Positions 7,402 to 16,240 of a stretch of DNA of 64,000 bases are shown in pieces. Under the pieces are notes generated by a model that worked only from the letters and a program-made list of their open reading frames with translations, did no database searches and was not told where the DNA came from. Numbering within the stretch: the first letter of the stretch is position 1; the number at the start of each line of letters is the position of its first letter. The DNA lies in assembly GCA_039034015.1 (NCBI GenBank), contig JBCCBM010000014.1, positions 1 to 64,000 of the forward strand. The letters run 5' to 3'. This stretch comes from Acuticoccus sp039034015. Its GTDB lineage: Bacteria > Pseudomonadota > Alphaproteobacteria > Rhizobiales > Amorphaceae. The position numbers were made by a program, and so were the translations under genes.

Positions 7402-8335
7402 CGATCCCGTGGGAACGACTGACGTTGCCACCACCTTGCGGCGCCTCGCCATCATCCTCCTCTCAGGATTGCTTTTGTTCACCTTGGGCGACCGGGCGAT
7501 CAGCGCCCTTGCCCAGTCAATCCTCAAAGAGAGCCCAAACCGATTTTACGCCATCTACGGCGGAAAACAGCGTCACGATGTGGTCCTGCTGGGCAATTCC
7601 CGCGCCGACCAACATTTTGACCCCGCCACCATCACGCGCCTCACGGGGCTGTCGGCGACCAACTTTGGCCTCGGCCTCGTCTCCCCCACCCTCTCCGAAG
7701 CGCTCTTTAAAGACTATGTGGAGAAGAACGGCGCGCCAAAGCTCGTCCTCATCGAGCCCACCTTTGCCTACAACCACCCGCGGGTCGGCCAATTCCGCGC
7801 CCTTGTCCCCCACTCGCCGCGCGTGAAGGCAATGTTGGACGAAACCGAACCCCGCTACGGCGCAGCGCTCACCGTCAGCCACCTTTTTGCCCTCAACAAC
7901 GACCTTGCCATGCGCGGCGTCGTCGACCTTTTGCGCGGGCGACAAGGCAGCCGCATTGGCACAGGCGTCATGACGGCCGAAATGGTGGAAGCCGCCGCAA
8001 AACCCCGCCAACTCCACGTCAAAGACAGCGAAATTGCCGCCATTTCCCGTATTGCCGCATTCGCACAACAAAACGGCAGCCAGGTCGCGCTGGTGATGAC
8101 GCCGCTCCACCCCGTCGCCCGCCGCGCAACGAATGGCCTCGACGCATTTTTGCCCAGTCTGCCGCAGAAAACGGGCGTTCCGCTCATTGATTTGTCCGCC
8201 AGCGAAGGCGCCACACATCACTTCAGCGACGCCAACCATCTGAACCGTTCGGGGGTCGAGCGTTTTACCGAACGGCTCATCGAAGCGGGTGTGCTGGGTG
8301 TTAAGGCTTCGCCCGCGCTTGCATCCCTCCTATAA
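7370..8335 (+). CDS. Membrane-anchored SGNH/DHHW-like protein, putative acyltransferase partner
   Basis: A 321-residue protein with one N-terminal hydrophobic segment (RLAIILLSGLLLFTLGDRAI) and a large predicted periplasmic domain. It contains DVVLLGNSRADQHFDP, where GNSR resembles the catalytic-serine block of SGNH esterases, and near the C-terminus FSDANHLNRSGVERF, the DxxH block. These fit the AlgX/AlgJ/DHHW-type partners of MBOAT proteins. The ATG at 7370 overlaps the MBOAT gene by 32 bases; a GTG at 7409 is an alternative start. Neither has a strong ribosome-binding site. The assignment rests on motifs and on the neighbour. Confidence 0.7.
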   Translation: MEHGSSTFNSNDPVGTTDVATTLRRLAIILLSGLLLFTLGDRAISALAQSILKESPNRFYAIYGGKQRHDVVLLGNSRADQHFDPATITRLTGLSATNFGLGLVSPTLSEALFKDYVEKNGAPKLVLIEPTFAYNHPRVGQFRALVPHSPRVKAMLDETEPRYGAALTVSHLFALNNDLAMRGVVDLLRGRQGSRIGTGVMTAEMVEAAAKPRQLHVKDSEIAAISRIAAFAQQNGSQVALVMTPLHPVARRATNGLDAFLPSLPQKTGVPLIDLSASEGATHHFSDANHLNRSGVERFTERLIEAGVLGVKASPALASLL

Positions 8336-8383
8336 CCCTTTGGAACCGCCCAAAAAGGGCGTCACTGAGAGGGAGAGCCGCCC

Positions 8384-9388
8384 ATGCGGACACTAAAACT
8401 TGCAGCCGTCGCAGCTGTTGCCGTCGGCCTTGCCGCGCCACAAGCCAACGCGCAGGCCGAAGACTATCTGCTCGCCACCGCCTCCACCGGCGGGACCTAC
8501 TACCCGGTCGGCGTTGCCATTGCGACACTCGTGAAGGTCAAGCTTCAGCCGCGCGACAAGATCGGCATGAGCGCCATCAACTCCGCAGGGTCTGGCGAAA
8601 ACGTCGCGCTCCTGCGCGATGGTGAGGTCGATTTCGCCATCGTCCAGGGCCTCTTTGGCGCCTATGCCGCCACCGGCACTGGCCCGCTGGCCGACGCTGG
8701 CGCGCAAGAAAACATGCGCTCCATCAGCATGCTGTGGCCCAACGTTGAGCATTTCATCGTAAAGTCGGAGTATGTGGACACAGGCACCATTGACGATATT
8801 GCCGGCCTCAAAGGCAAAACCGTCTCCATGGGCCGCCAGAACTCTGGCACCATCGGCTCCAACCGCACCATCATGGCCAACCTCGGCTTTGACATGGACG
8901 CCGACTTCGATCTTGCCTTCATGGGCTATTCGCCGTCGGCCGATGCGCTGCAAAACGGCCAGATTGAAGCGATGTCCACCCCCGCCGGCGCGCCGGTTTC
9001 GGCCGTCTCCAGCGCATTCGCCAACATGGGAGAGGACATTTCCATCCTCTCCTTCACCGAAGAGCAGCGCGTGAAGGCCAACGGCGATTTTGACGATCTT
9101 TGGACGATGTACACCATCCCCGGCGGCCTTTACCCCGGCATCGACATGGATGTGCAGACCATCGCGCAGCCCAACTTCCTCGCCGTGAACGCCTCGGTGC
9201 CGGAAGAAACGGTCTACAAGATCACCAAGACGGTTTTTGAGAACCTCCCCTTCCTGCAAGGCATTCACCCGGCCACCAACGCCATGAGCCTTGAGACCGC
9301 CACCGGCGGCCTGCCCCTCAAGCTGCACCCGGGTGCCCTGCGCTATTTTGAGGAAGCCGGCGTCGACGTGCCCGCGCGCCTCAAATAA
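8384..9388 (+). CDS. TAXI-family TRAP transporter solute-binding protein
   Basis: A periplasmic ligand-binding protein of 334 residues with signal peptide MRTLKLAAVAAVAVGLAAPQANA. The mature protein has the TAXI-family pattern ATASTGGTYYPVGVAIA, SAGSGENV, LFGAYAATG and GRQNSGT. TAXI proteins deliver organic acids or amino acids to a fused TRAP permease. The matching permease gene starts about 1.2 kb downstream, after an HNH gene and an opposite-strand sulfotransferase gene. GAGAGGGAGAG precedes the start. A small hairpin (8347-8361) lies in the leader. The substrate cannot be inferred. Confidence 0.9.
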   Translation: MRTLKLAAVAAVAVGLAAPQANAQAEDYLLATASTGGTYYPVGVAIATLVKVKLQPRDKIGMSAINSAGSGENVALLRDGEVDFAIVQGLFGAYAATGTGPLADAGAQENMRSISMLWPNVEHFIVKSEYVDTGTIDDIAGLKGKTVSMGRQNSGTIGSNRTIMANLGFDMDADFDLAFMGYSPSADALQNGQIEAMSTPAGAPVSAVSSAFANMGEDISILSFTEEQRVKANGDFDDLWTMYTIPGGLYPGIDMDVQTIAQPNFLAVNASVPEETVYKITKTVFENLPFLQGIHPATNAMSLETATGGLPLKLHPGALRYFEEAGVDVPARLK

Positions 9389-9389
9389 C

Positions 9390-9713
9390 GTGCGCAAAAG
9401 GCGGCGCGACCCCGTTGCGCCGCCGGAGCGGGCAGACCCCCTCTGCCCGCTTTGCGACCGCCCCATCCCGCCCGGCGCCAAACAATCGGTCCACCACCTG
9501 GTGCCAAAGCTGAAGGGCGGCGCGAAGGGCCCCACCGCCAAACTCCATCAGATTTGCCACAATGAGATCCACGCCACGCTGAGCGAGGCGGACCTTGCCC
9601 GCGATTACAGCACCATCGCGGCGCTCCGATCCCACCCGCGGCTTGCCAAATTCATCGCCTGGGTCGCCAAAAAGCCACCCACCTTCCACGCCCCCACCAT
9701 ACGGCGCCGCTAA
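9390..9713 (+). CDS. HNH-domain protein
   Basis: A 107-residue protein with GTG start. The HNH core is visible: CPLC, then HHLVPKLKGG, then LHQICHNEIH, giving two CxxC-like metal pairs and the catalytic histidines. Proteins of this size and arrangement are annotated as HNH endonucleases, but the biological role is unknown. It starts one base after the TAXI binding-protein stop, and its last four bases overlap the convergent sulfotransferase gene. The tail is rich in arginine and proline. No restriction-modification or phage genes are nearby. Confidence 0.75.
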   Translation: MRKRRRDPVAPPERADPLCPLCDRPIPPGAKQSVHHLVPKLKGGAKGPTAKLHQICHNEIHATLSEADLARDYSTIAALRSHPRLAKFIAWVAKKPPTFHAPTIRRR

Positions 9714-10468
9714 GCTTCTATCAGCCGGGGTGCCGCGGGCTGGGTGCGCCGGGCCGCCGCAAGCACCCCGTCCACAAACGCGCAATCGAGCGCGTTCTTC
9801 TCCATCAGCGCGGCGCGCACGTCAGCCGGCAGCGTCTGTGGCGCGGCTTTTTCAAAGTCCGGCGCTGGTTCGCTGGCGAGGAGCGCAGCGGTGTGTTTGG
9901 CCCGCGGCATTGGCGCGCCGGGCGCCAAAAAACCCGCCGCGCGCAGCCACGCTTCCACATCGCCGATGGTGCCGCTCACAAAGCCGCCGGCCGCCATGCG
10001 CGCCTCAATGTCGTCAAGGCAGGCGCCGAGCGCATCCGCGCGCCGCACGCCAAAAATTTTTGACACCTGGTTCTTGTAGGCGGCCAATCGTTCGGCGTGC
10101 TGGGGCGCGTCTATCAGCGCCACGAGGTGGGCCATGGTGGGAACGTGGTCCTTGAAAAACCGGTGGTTCCAGTGCCGGGGGCGAAGGTGCACCCAGTTGA
10201 AAAGGCTGCACAGGCGCGACAGCGGATCGCGCATCGCCGTCACATAGACCGCCGGCCGCGCCATCCGCGCGTGAATGCCGTAACGCACGTGCCCGTAAAC
10301 GTAGTCGATCTCGGGAGGGATCGGGGCGTCGCGGCCAAGGCGGTTGACCGCCACATGGTTGAGGCAGCGCGCCGGGTCGTCAAAGTGGCTGAGGAACACT
10401 TTTCCGACCGAGCTCCCGGCGGCTTTGGGCACATGAAGGTGGATGGTGACCGGCCGTCCTTCGCTCAT
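9710..10468 (-). CDS. Sulfotransferase-family protein
   Basis: A 252-residue cytoplasmic protein. HVPKAAGSSVGKVF at the N-terminus matches the 5'-phosphosulfate-binding loop of P-loop sulfotransferases, and RDPLSRLCSLFNW matches the 3'-phosphate-binding RDP motif. It would use PAPS to sulfate a glycan or lipid. The ATG at 10468 is preferred; an ATG three codons upstream (10477) is possible. It lies on the opposite strand between the two halves of the TAXI transporter. It is unrelated in architecture to the larger TPR sulfotransferase at 50-51.7 kb. Confidence 0.78.
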   Translation of the reverse strand: MSEGRPVTIHLHVPKAAGSSVGKVFLSHFDDPARCLNHVAVNRLGRDAPIPPEIDYVYGHVRYGIHARMARPAVYVTAMRDPLSRLCSLFNWVHLRPRHWNHRFFKDHVPTMAHLVALIDAPQHAERLAAYKNQVSKIFGVRRADALGACLDDIEARMAAGGFVSGTIGDVEAWLRAAGFLAPGAPMPRAKHTAALLASEPAPDFEKAAPQTLPADVRAALMEKNALDCAFVDGVLAAARRTQPAAPRLIEA

Positions 10469-10557
10469 GGCCCACACCGTACGGCTTGCGAATGCGGCAT
10501 TGGCGCATAATGATGCAGGGGGCTGTTCCCGCCCTGACCAACACCCAGGCCCCCTTG

Positions 10558-12774
10558 ATGACCGATGCGCCAGAGACGAAAGCCGCCGATGGCGCGCTCG
10601 ATAAGGGCTTGTTTGCCCTCGCGATTGTGATCGCGCTGTTCCACATCATCGCAAACACGCTGGGCACGCCCATCCAAAACACGCTCTACGCCCTGTCGGA
10701 CGCGGTGCCGGCGGTGGCGGGGCTCGCGCGGCCCCTGGGTGCCTGGTTCGGCGATCTGTCGACCCTCTCCACCCTCACCCTGTGCGCGGTTCATTTTGCC
10801 GGCTTCTCCGTCCTTTGCGCGCTGCGCTACCCGATCGCGACGCCAAAGTCACCGGGCGCCAAGCGGGCCGTCTTCGCCCTCGACTTTGTGATTGGCCTGG
10901 CGGTGGCCGCCTCCGCCCTCGGCCTCGCGGCGAGCGAAAACGCCATTTACGCCCGCGGGGTGACGCTGAGCACTCTCGAATGGGCAATGACCATCATCGT
11001 GGTCGCGGGCGCCATAGAGTTCACGCGCCGCACCACGGGCTGGATCATCCCCATCCTCATTTTGATCACGATGACATACCCGACGCTCTGGGGGTCGCAA
11101 ATCTCCGGCGTCTTCCGCTTTGCCGGCCTTTCGGCCGAGACGGTCGCCTTCCGCTCCATCTTTTCCGACGAGGGGATGTTCGGCCTCATCGGCCAGATTT
11201 CGGCAACCTTCGTCTTCATGTTCATCCTCTTCGGCGCCTTCCTCATTCGCTCCGGCGCGGGGGAGTTCATTGTGGATCTTGCCCGGGCCGCTGCGGGCCG
11301 CTTCACCGGCGGGCCGGGCTTTGTGGCGGTCATCGCCTCCGGGCTCACGGGCACAATCTCGGGCTCTGCGATCGCAAACACCGTCTCCACCGGCGTCATC
11401 ACCATCCCGCTCATGAAGCGCTCAGGCTTTCCGGCGCGGTTTGCGGCGGGCGTCGAGGCCGCCGCCTCCACAGGCGGGCAAGTGATGCCCCCCATCATGG
11501 GCGCCGGCGCGTTCGTCATGGCCACCTACACGCAAATCCCGTACCTGCAGATTGTCTCCGTCGCCCTTGCGCCGGCGCTGGTCTACTTCGCGTCCATCGC
11601 CTTCTTCGTGCGCATCGAGGCCAAACGCTCCGGCGTCGTCGCCCAGCATGATGGCGAGCGCATGATCGACGTTTTGAAGCGCGGCGGCCCGTCCTTCCTC
11701 ATCCCCATCGGGACGCTGGTCGGCCTCCTCATCTACGGATTTACGCCCACCTATGCGGCCGGTTTCGCGATCCTTTCCGTGATCGCCGCCTCGTGGCTCA
11801 CCCCCAACCGCATGGGCGTTCGCGCGATCCTTGAGGCGATGGCCCTTGGCACGCGCAACATGATCACCACCGCGGTGCTTCTGATCGCGGTGGGCCTCAT
11901 CGTCAACGTCATCGCGATGACGGGGATCGGCAACACCTTCTCGCTGATGATTTCCGACTGGGCGGGCGGCAACCTTTTGATTGCCATCACGCTGATTGCG
12001 CTCGCCTCGCTGGTGCTTGGCATGGGCCTCCCGGTGACGGCGGCCTACATCGTGCTTGCCACCCTCTCCGCCCCCGCACTGCAACAGCTCATCTTGGCCA
12101 ACGTGATGCCCGCGGCCGGCATTGATGCCGCCACCATCGCCGCCATGGTGTCCGGCACGCTGGATGAAGCCTTAAAACCCTTCTTCTTCCTGGCGGATCC
12201 GGCTGCGCTCACTGCGCTCGCCGCCCCCATGAGCGAGGCGGACGCTGCCGCGCTCTACGCCAAACTCCCCGACCTTGTGCGCGACCAAATTTACACCGCC
12301 GCTCGGGGCGATATCGATCCGGTTGTGGTCGCCGGCGCGCTCCTCTCGGCGCACATGATCATTTATTGGCTCAGCCAAGATTCGAACGTCACGCCGCCGG
12401 TGTGCCTCACCGCGTTTGCGGCAGCCGCGATTGCCAAAACGCCGCCCATGTCCACCGGTGTTGTGGCGTGGAAGGTCGCCAAGGGGCTTTATCTGATGCC
12501 CATCATGTTCGCCTACACGCCCTTCCTCACCGGGACGACGCTGGAGGTGAGCATCCTTTTCGTGGTCGCCCTCTTTGCGATGGCCGCGTTCGGCGCCGCC
12601 ATCGAGGGCTACTTTGAAGCGCCCATCCCTTGGTATGCGCGGCTGGGGCTCGTGGCAGGCGGCGTTGCGATCATCTGGCCGGGCAGCATGCTCCTCAATG
12701 GGGCCGCGGCCGCCGGCATTGGCGCGCTCCTGGCGCTGAACGCCCTCGCGGCGCGCAAAGCCGCCGCGGCCTGA
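10558..12774 (+). CDS. TRAP transporter permease, fused 4TM-12TM (TAXI type)
   Basis: A 738-residue inner-membrane permease with the small (DctQ-like) and large (DctM-like) TRAP subunits in one chain, as usual for TAXI systems. Landmarks are GLTGTISGSAIANTVSTG and AAASTGGQVMPPIMGAGAF, GMGLPVTAAYI, and near the C-terminus SQDSNVTPPVCLTAFAAAAI. Several in-frame starts lie upstream (10486, 10510, 10513); the start at 10558 (MTDAPETK) is chosen without a strong ribosome-binding site, so the N-terminus is uncertain. It pairs with the binding protein at 8384-9388. Confidence 0.92.
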   Translation: MTDAPETKAADGALDKGLFALAIVIALFHIIANTLGTPIQNTLYALSDAVPAVAGLARPLGAWFGDLSTLSTLTLCAVHFAGFSVLCALRYPIATPKSPGAKRAVFALDFVIGLAVAASALGLAASENAIYARGVTLSTLEWAMTIIVVAGAIEFTRRTTGWIIPILILITMTYPTLWGSQISGVFRFAGLSAETVAFRSIFSDEGMFGLIGQISATFVFMFILFGAFLIRSGAGEFIVDLARAAAGRFTGGPGFVAVIASGLTGTISGSAIANTVSTGVITIPLMKRSGFPARFAAGVEAAASTGGQVMPPIMGAGAFVMATYTQIPYLQIVSVALAPALVYFASIAFFVRIEAKRSGVVAQHDGERMIDVLKRGGPSFLIPIGTLVGLLIYGFTPTYAAGFAILSVIAASWLTPNRMGVRAILEAMALGTRNMITTAVLLIAVGLIVNVIAMTGIGNTFSLMISDWAGGNLLIAITLIALASLVLGMGLPVTAAYIVLATLSAPALQQLILANVMPAAGIDAATIAAMVSGTLDEALKPFFFLADPAALTALAAPMSEADAAALYAKLPDLVRDQIYTAARGDIDPVVVAGALLSAHMIIYWLSQDSNVTPPVCLTAFAAAAIAKTPPMSTGVVAWKVAKGLYLMPIMFAYTPFLTGTTLEVSILFVVALFAMAAFGAAIEGYFEAPIPWYARLGLVAGGVAIIWPGSMLLNGAAAAGIGALLALNALAARKAAAA

Positions 12775-12872
12775 CGGGCGGCTCACAGCAACGCGACACA
12801 CCGTCAACCGATTGCGGTTGCAGCGGCCGGCCCGTTGGTGAACATCGGTGCAGAGCACGATAAAGGGCCGCC

Positions 12873-14219
12873 ATGGGACTCCCAACCAGCCTTTTTCGCC
12901 ACCTTGGCACCCGAGAGGGCGAGGGCGACACCATGCCCGCGCGGGTGTCCGCCCTCGTCACCAAGGAGGAGGAGCGGTCCGAACGGCTGATCGGCTGGGT
13001 GCAACTTGCGATCGTGACCACCTTCGCGGTGCTCTACTTCGTCACCCCGCGCCCCATCGACGCAATGGACGACCTTTTCGAGCCCGTCCCCATCGCGCTC
13101 GAGCTCTATCTCGTCTTCACCGTCATCCGCCTCATTGCGGCCTATCGCGGCTTTTTGCCGGGCTGGCTACTCGTCTTTTCGATGGTGGCGGACGTTGTCC
13201 TCCTCTATGCGCTGATTTGGTCGTTCCACATTGCGTACGACCAGCCCGCGGCGTTCTACCTCAAAGCGCCGACCTTCGCGTACATCTTTGTTTTCATTGC
13301 CGTCCGCGCCTTGCGCTTTGACCCCCGCTTTGTGATCAGCCAGGGCCTTTTCGCCGCCGTTGGCTGGCTCGTCATGGTGCTTTACGCGATCGAAGAATCC
13401 GGGATGGACGTGATCACCCGCTCCTTCACCGCCTACCTCACCGACAATCTCATCCTGGTGGGCGCCGAGTTCGACAAAGTCTTTACGCTCCTCTTGTGCA
13501 CAGGCGTCCTCGCCCTCGCGCTTTACCGCGGGCGGCGGCTCCTCCTCCAGGCGGTCCAGTCGGAGGCGGCCGCCAAGGACATCAGCCGCTTCCTCGGCCG
13601 GGGCGTGGCAGAAGCCATCACGCGGGACGAGCGGGTCGCTTTTGCCGGCAATGCGGTGGCGCGGGAGGCGGCGGTGGTGATGCTCGACCTTCGCGGCTTC
13701 ACGGCCTTTGCCGGGCGCGAAACGCCGGAGGAGGTGGTGCGCTGGCTCACCCGCTACCACGAGATGGTGCTCCCCATTGTGGAGAGCCACGGCGGCGTGG
13801 TCGACAAGTTTTTGGGCGATGGGGTGATGGCAACCTTCGGCGCCGTCAAACCCTCTCCCTGCCCCGCCAAGGATGCGCTGGAGGCGCTTTCGGCGGTGAT
13901 GGCCGTTGGCCCGGCGTGGGAGGCCGCACTCAAGCGCGCGGGCCACAAGCCGATCACCATCAACGGCGCCGCCGCCTCCGGCCGTCTCCTGGCGACTATG
14001 CTTGGCAATGAGGATCGCCTTGAGTTTACGGTGATTGGCTCGGCGGCAAACCTTGCGGCCAAGCTTGAAAAGCACAACAAGGCGGTGGGCACGCGCGCGC
14101 TCACCGATATGGCCACCTTCGCCCAGGCCCGTTCAGAGGGGTTTCGCGGCAAGGGTGCGTCCATCGGGCCATCAAATGTTGGCCCGGGCGGCGCCATCGA
14201 ACTCGTCCAGATCGGCTGA
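12873..14219 (+). CDS. Membrane-bound class III adenylate/guanylate cyclase
   Basis: A 448-residue protein with about six N-terminal transmembrane segments (roughly residues 40-220) and a C-terminal cyclase domain. The metal-binding aspartates are in VMLDLRGFTAFA and VDKFLGDGVMATFG. The block ANLAAKLE holds the transition-state asparagine, but the usual arginine four residues later is lysine. The enzyme would make cAMP or cGMP from the membrane; substrate choice is not clear. AAAGGG lies about six bases before the ATG. The next gene follows after six bases, so the two are probably co-transcribed. Confidence 0.88.
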   Translation: MGLPTSLFRHLGTREGEGDTMPARVSALVTKEEERSERLIGWVQLAIVTTFAVLYFVTPRPIDAMDDLFEPVPIALELYLVFTVIRLIAAYRGFLPGWLLVFSMVADVVLLYALIWSFHIAYDQPAAFYLKAPTFAYIFVFIAVRALRFDPRFVISQGLFAAVGWLVMVLYAIEESGMDVITRSFTAYLTDNLILVGAEFDKVFTLLLCTGVLALALYRGRRLLLQAVQSEAAAKDISRFLGRGVAEAITRDERVAFAGNAVAREAAVVMLDLRGFTAFAGRETPEEVVRWLTRYHEMVLPIVESHGGVVDKFLGDGVMATFGAVKPSPCPAKDALEALSAVMAVGPAWEAALKRAGHKPITINGAAASGRLLATMLGNEDRLEFTVIGSAANLAAKLEKHNKAVGTRALTDMATFAQARSEGFRGKGASIGPSNVGPGGAIELVQIG

Positions 14220-14225
14220 GGTGTT

Positions 14226-15149
14226 ATGGGCTATCTGTTGAACGGCACGTGGCATGAGGGCGACCCGACGGCGTCGGAGTCCGGCGAGTTTCGCCGCAAG
14301 GCCTCAAGCTTTCGCGATTTTCTCACCGCGGATGGCAAACATCCGGCCGCAGCGGGCCGCTACCATCTTTACGTCTCGCTCGCCTGCCCTTGGGCCCACC
14401 GCACGCTCATCATGCGCGCCCTCAAGGGCCTTGAGGCGATGATTGGCGTCTCAACGGTCCACTGGTTGATGGGCAAGGACGGCTGGACCTTTGAGATCGG
14501 CGACGGGGCGGAGGGCGACCCTCTCTTCGGCGCCGCCTTCCTGCGCGAAATCTACCAAAAGGCCGACGCCACCTATTCCGGCCGCGTCACCGTCCCTGTC
14601 CTTTGGGACAAGGAACAGCAGACGATCGTCAGCAACGAATCGTCCGAAATCCTGCGCATGTTCGGCACCGCCTTTGACGCCCTCGGCGCCCGCCCGGGCG
14701 ACTACTACCCCGAGCATCTGCGCGCAGAAATCGACCCCATCAACGTGCGCGTCTACGAGACCGTTAACAACGGCGTCTACAAATCAGGGTTTGCCCGCAC
14801 CCAAACGGCCTATGAAACGGCCGCGTACGCCCTGTTCGAGACGCTCGATTGGCTCGACAGTCTCCTCGCCGACAAAGAATTCCTCGCCGGCGACACGCTC
14901 ACTGAGGCCGACATCCGGCTTTACACAACGCTGGTGCGGTTCATGCCGGTCTACGCGTTTCACTTTAAGTGCAACCTTCGCCCGCTCGACGATTATGGCA
15001 ACCTGTCCGTTTACCTTGCCAAGCTGCACGCAATGGACGGGTTTCATACCACGACAGACTTCACCCACATCAAGAACCACTATTACCAAAGCCACGAGAG
15101 CATCAATCCAACGCGGATTGTGCCCATCGGCCCGCGGATCGCCCCTTAA
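14226..15149 (+). CDS. Glutathionyl-hydroquinone reductase (Xi-class GST)
   Basis: A 307-residue cytosolic enzyme of the YqjG/ECM4 family, which reduces glutathionyl-hydroquinones with GSH. The catalytic cysteine is in SLACPWAHRTLI; STVHWLMGKDGWTF, VPVLWDKE and TIVSNESSEILRMF are family landmarks. The C-terminal GST domain carries EADIRLYTTLVRF and HTTDFTHIKNHYYQSH. GAGGTG precedes the ATG. It is followed without a gap by the YqaA gene. Confidence 0.93.
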   Translation: MGYLLNGTWHEGDPTASESGEFRRKASSFRDFLTADGKHPAAAGRYHLYVSLACPWAHRTLIMRALKGLEAMIGVSTVHWLMGKDGWTFEIGDGAEGDPLFGAAFLREIYQKADATYSGRVTVPVLWDKEQQTIVSNESSEILRMFGTAFDALGARPGDYYPEHLRAEIDPINVRVYETVNNGVYKSGFARTQTAYETAAYALFETLDWLDSLLADKEFLAGDTLTEADIRLYTTLVRFMPVYAFHFKCNLRPLDDYGNLSVYLAKLHAMDGFHTTTDFTHIKNHYYQSHESINPTRIVPIGPRIAP

Positions 15150-15728
15150 ATGCTGCGCAAACTTTACGATTGGACGATGCGACTTGGCGCCAGCAAGGGC
15201 GCCCAGCCGACCCTTTTCGGCATCTCATTCGTGGAAAGCTCGGTCTTCCCGATCCCGCCGGATGTGTTGCTCATCCCGATGGTGCTTGCCAACCGCCGCC
15301 GCTGGATCTGGTATGCAACGCTGTGCACCGTTGCCTCGGTTCTGGGCGGCATCGCGGGCTACATCATCGGCGCGTTCCTTTACAAGGAGGTCGCCGAACC
15401 CGTCCTCGCCCTCTACGGCTACTCTGAAGATTTTGACGTCTTCATCGAGTGGTTCAACGCGCAGGGCGCGTGGGTGGTCTTCCTCGCCGGCATCACCCCC
15501 TTCCCCTACAAGGTGACGACTGTGGCCTCGGGCGCCGCGGCCCTGTCGCTCCCGGTTTTCATCGTGGCAAGCCTCCTCGCCCGGGGCATCCGCTTCTTCC
15601 TCGTCGCGGGGCTTCTTTACTGGTTCGGCCCGCCGATCCGCACCTTTATCGAAAAGCGCCTCGCGCTGGTGACCACCATTGGCGGCCTCCTCGCGGTCGC
15701 CGGCTTTTTGGTGTTGAAGGTGCTATGA
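15150..15728 (+). CDS. YqaA/DedA-family membrane protein
   Basis: A 192-residue inner-membrane protein of the SNARE-associated/DedA superfamily (YqaA branch). Seen: FVESSVFPIPPDVLLIPMVLA, with the F-P-P pattern, a glycine-rich GGIAGYIIGAF segment, FLAGITPFPYKVTTVASGAA with the conserved proline and arginine-less core, and a C-terminal hydrophobic tail. DedA proteins act in membrane homeostasis and lipid or proton flux. It overlaps dsbB by four bases (ATGA), which implies translational coupling. Confidence 0.88.
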   Translation: MLRKLYDWTMRLGASKGAQPTLFGISFVESSVFPIPPDVLLIPMVLANRRRWIWYATLCTVASVLGGIAGYIIGAFLYKEVAEPVLALYGYSEDFDVFIEWFNAQGAWVVFLAGITPFPYKVTTVASGAAALSLPVFIVASLLARGIRFFLVAGLLYWFGPPIRTFIEKRLALVTTIGGLLAVAGFLVLKVL

Positions 15729-16210
15729 CGCTTCGCCTCACCGGCCTTTTCGGCCTTGCCATCATGGTCGCCGCCATTGCGACCGCGTGGGGGTTTCAGC
15801 TGATCGGCGGCCTCATCCCCTGCGCGCTGTGCCTGGAACAACGCGTGCCCTACTACGCGGCCATACCCTTGGCAGCGGCGGCCGTCATCCTCGCCGGCCT
15901 CACCCCACTCCTGCCGCGCATCCTTCTCCTCGGCGCGGCCATCGCGATGGTCTACGGCGCGGGCCTTGGCGTTTACCACGCCGGCGCCGAGTGGGCGTTT
16001 TGGGCGGGGCCCAACACCTGTGGCGACACGGGCGCCGCCGTCACCAACGCCGCCGGCCTCCTTGGCCAGATGGAGGACACAACGTTCGTCTCCTGCACCC
16101 AAGACACTGGCCGCGTTCTGGGCCTCTCCTTTGCGGGCTGGAACGTTGTCTCCGCCTCCTTTGCCGCCCTCCTTCTGGTGGCGGCCGCGACGCGCCCCAT
16201 CAAGCGGTGA
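15725..16210 (+). CDS. dsbB: Disulfide bond formation protein DsbB family
   Basis: A 161-residue inner-membrane quinone reductase that reoxidises periplasmic DsbA. Four hydrophobic segments are seen. The first cysteine pair is in IPCALCLEQR, the CxxC before TM2 that contacts quinone. The second pair is in the periplasmic loop, NTCGD and VSCTQ. The ATG at 15725 overlaps the preceding stop. No dsbA is adjacent. GST, DedA and DsbB in one unit suggest a loose redox/envelope theme, but this is inference. Confidence 0.9.
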   Translation: MTLRLTGLFGLAIMVAAIATAWGFQLIGGLIPCALCLEQRVPYYAAIPLAAAAVILAGLTPLLPRILLLGAAIAMVYGAGLGVYHAGAEWAFWAGPNTCGDTGAAVTNAAGLLGQMEDTTFVSCTQDTGRVLGLSFAGWNVVSASFAALLLVAAATRPIKR

Positions 16211-16240
16211 CGCTGTCCGAAACCACCCCATATCAGCGCC

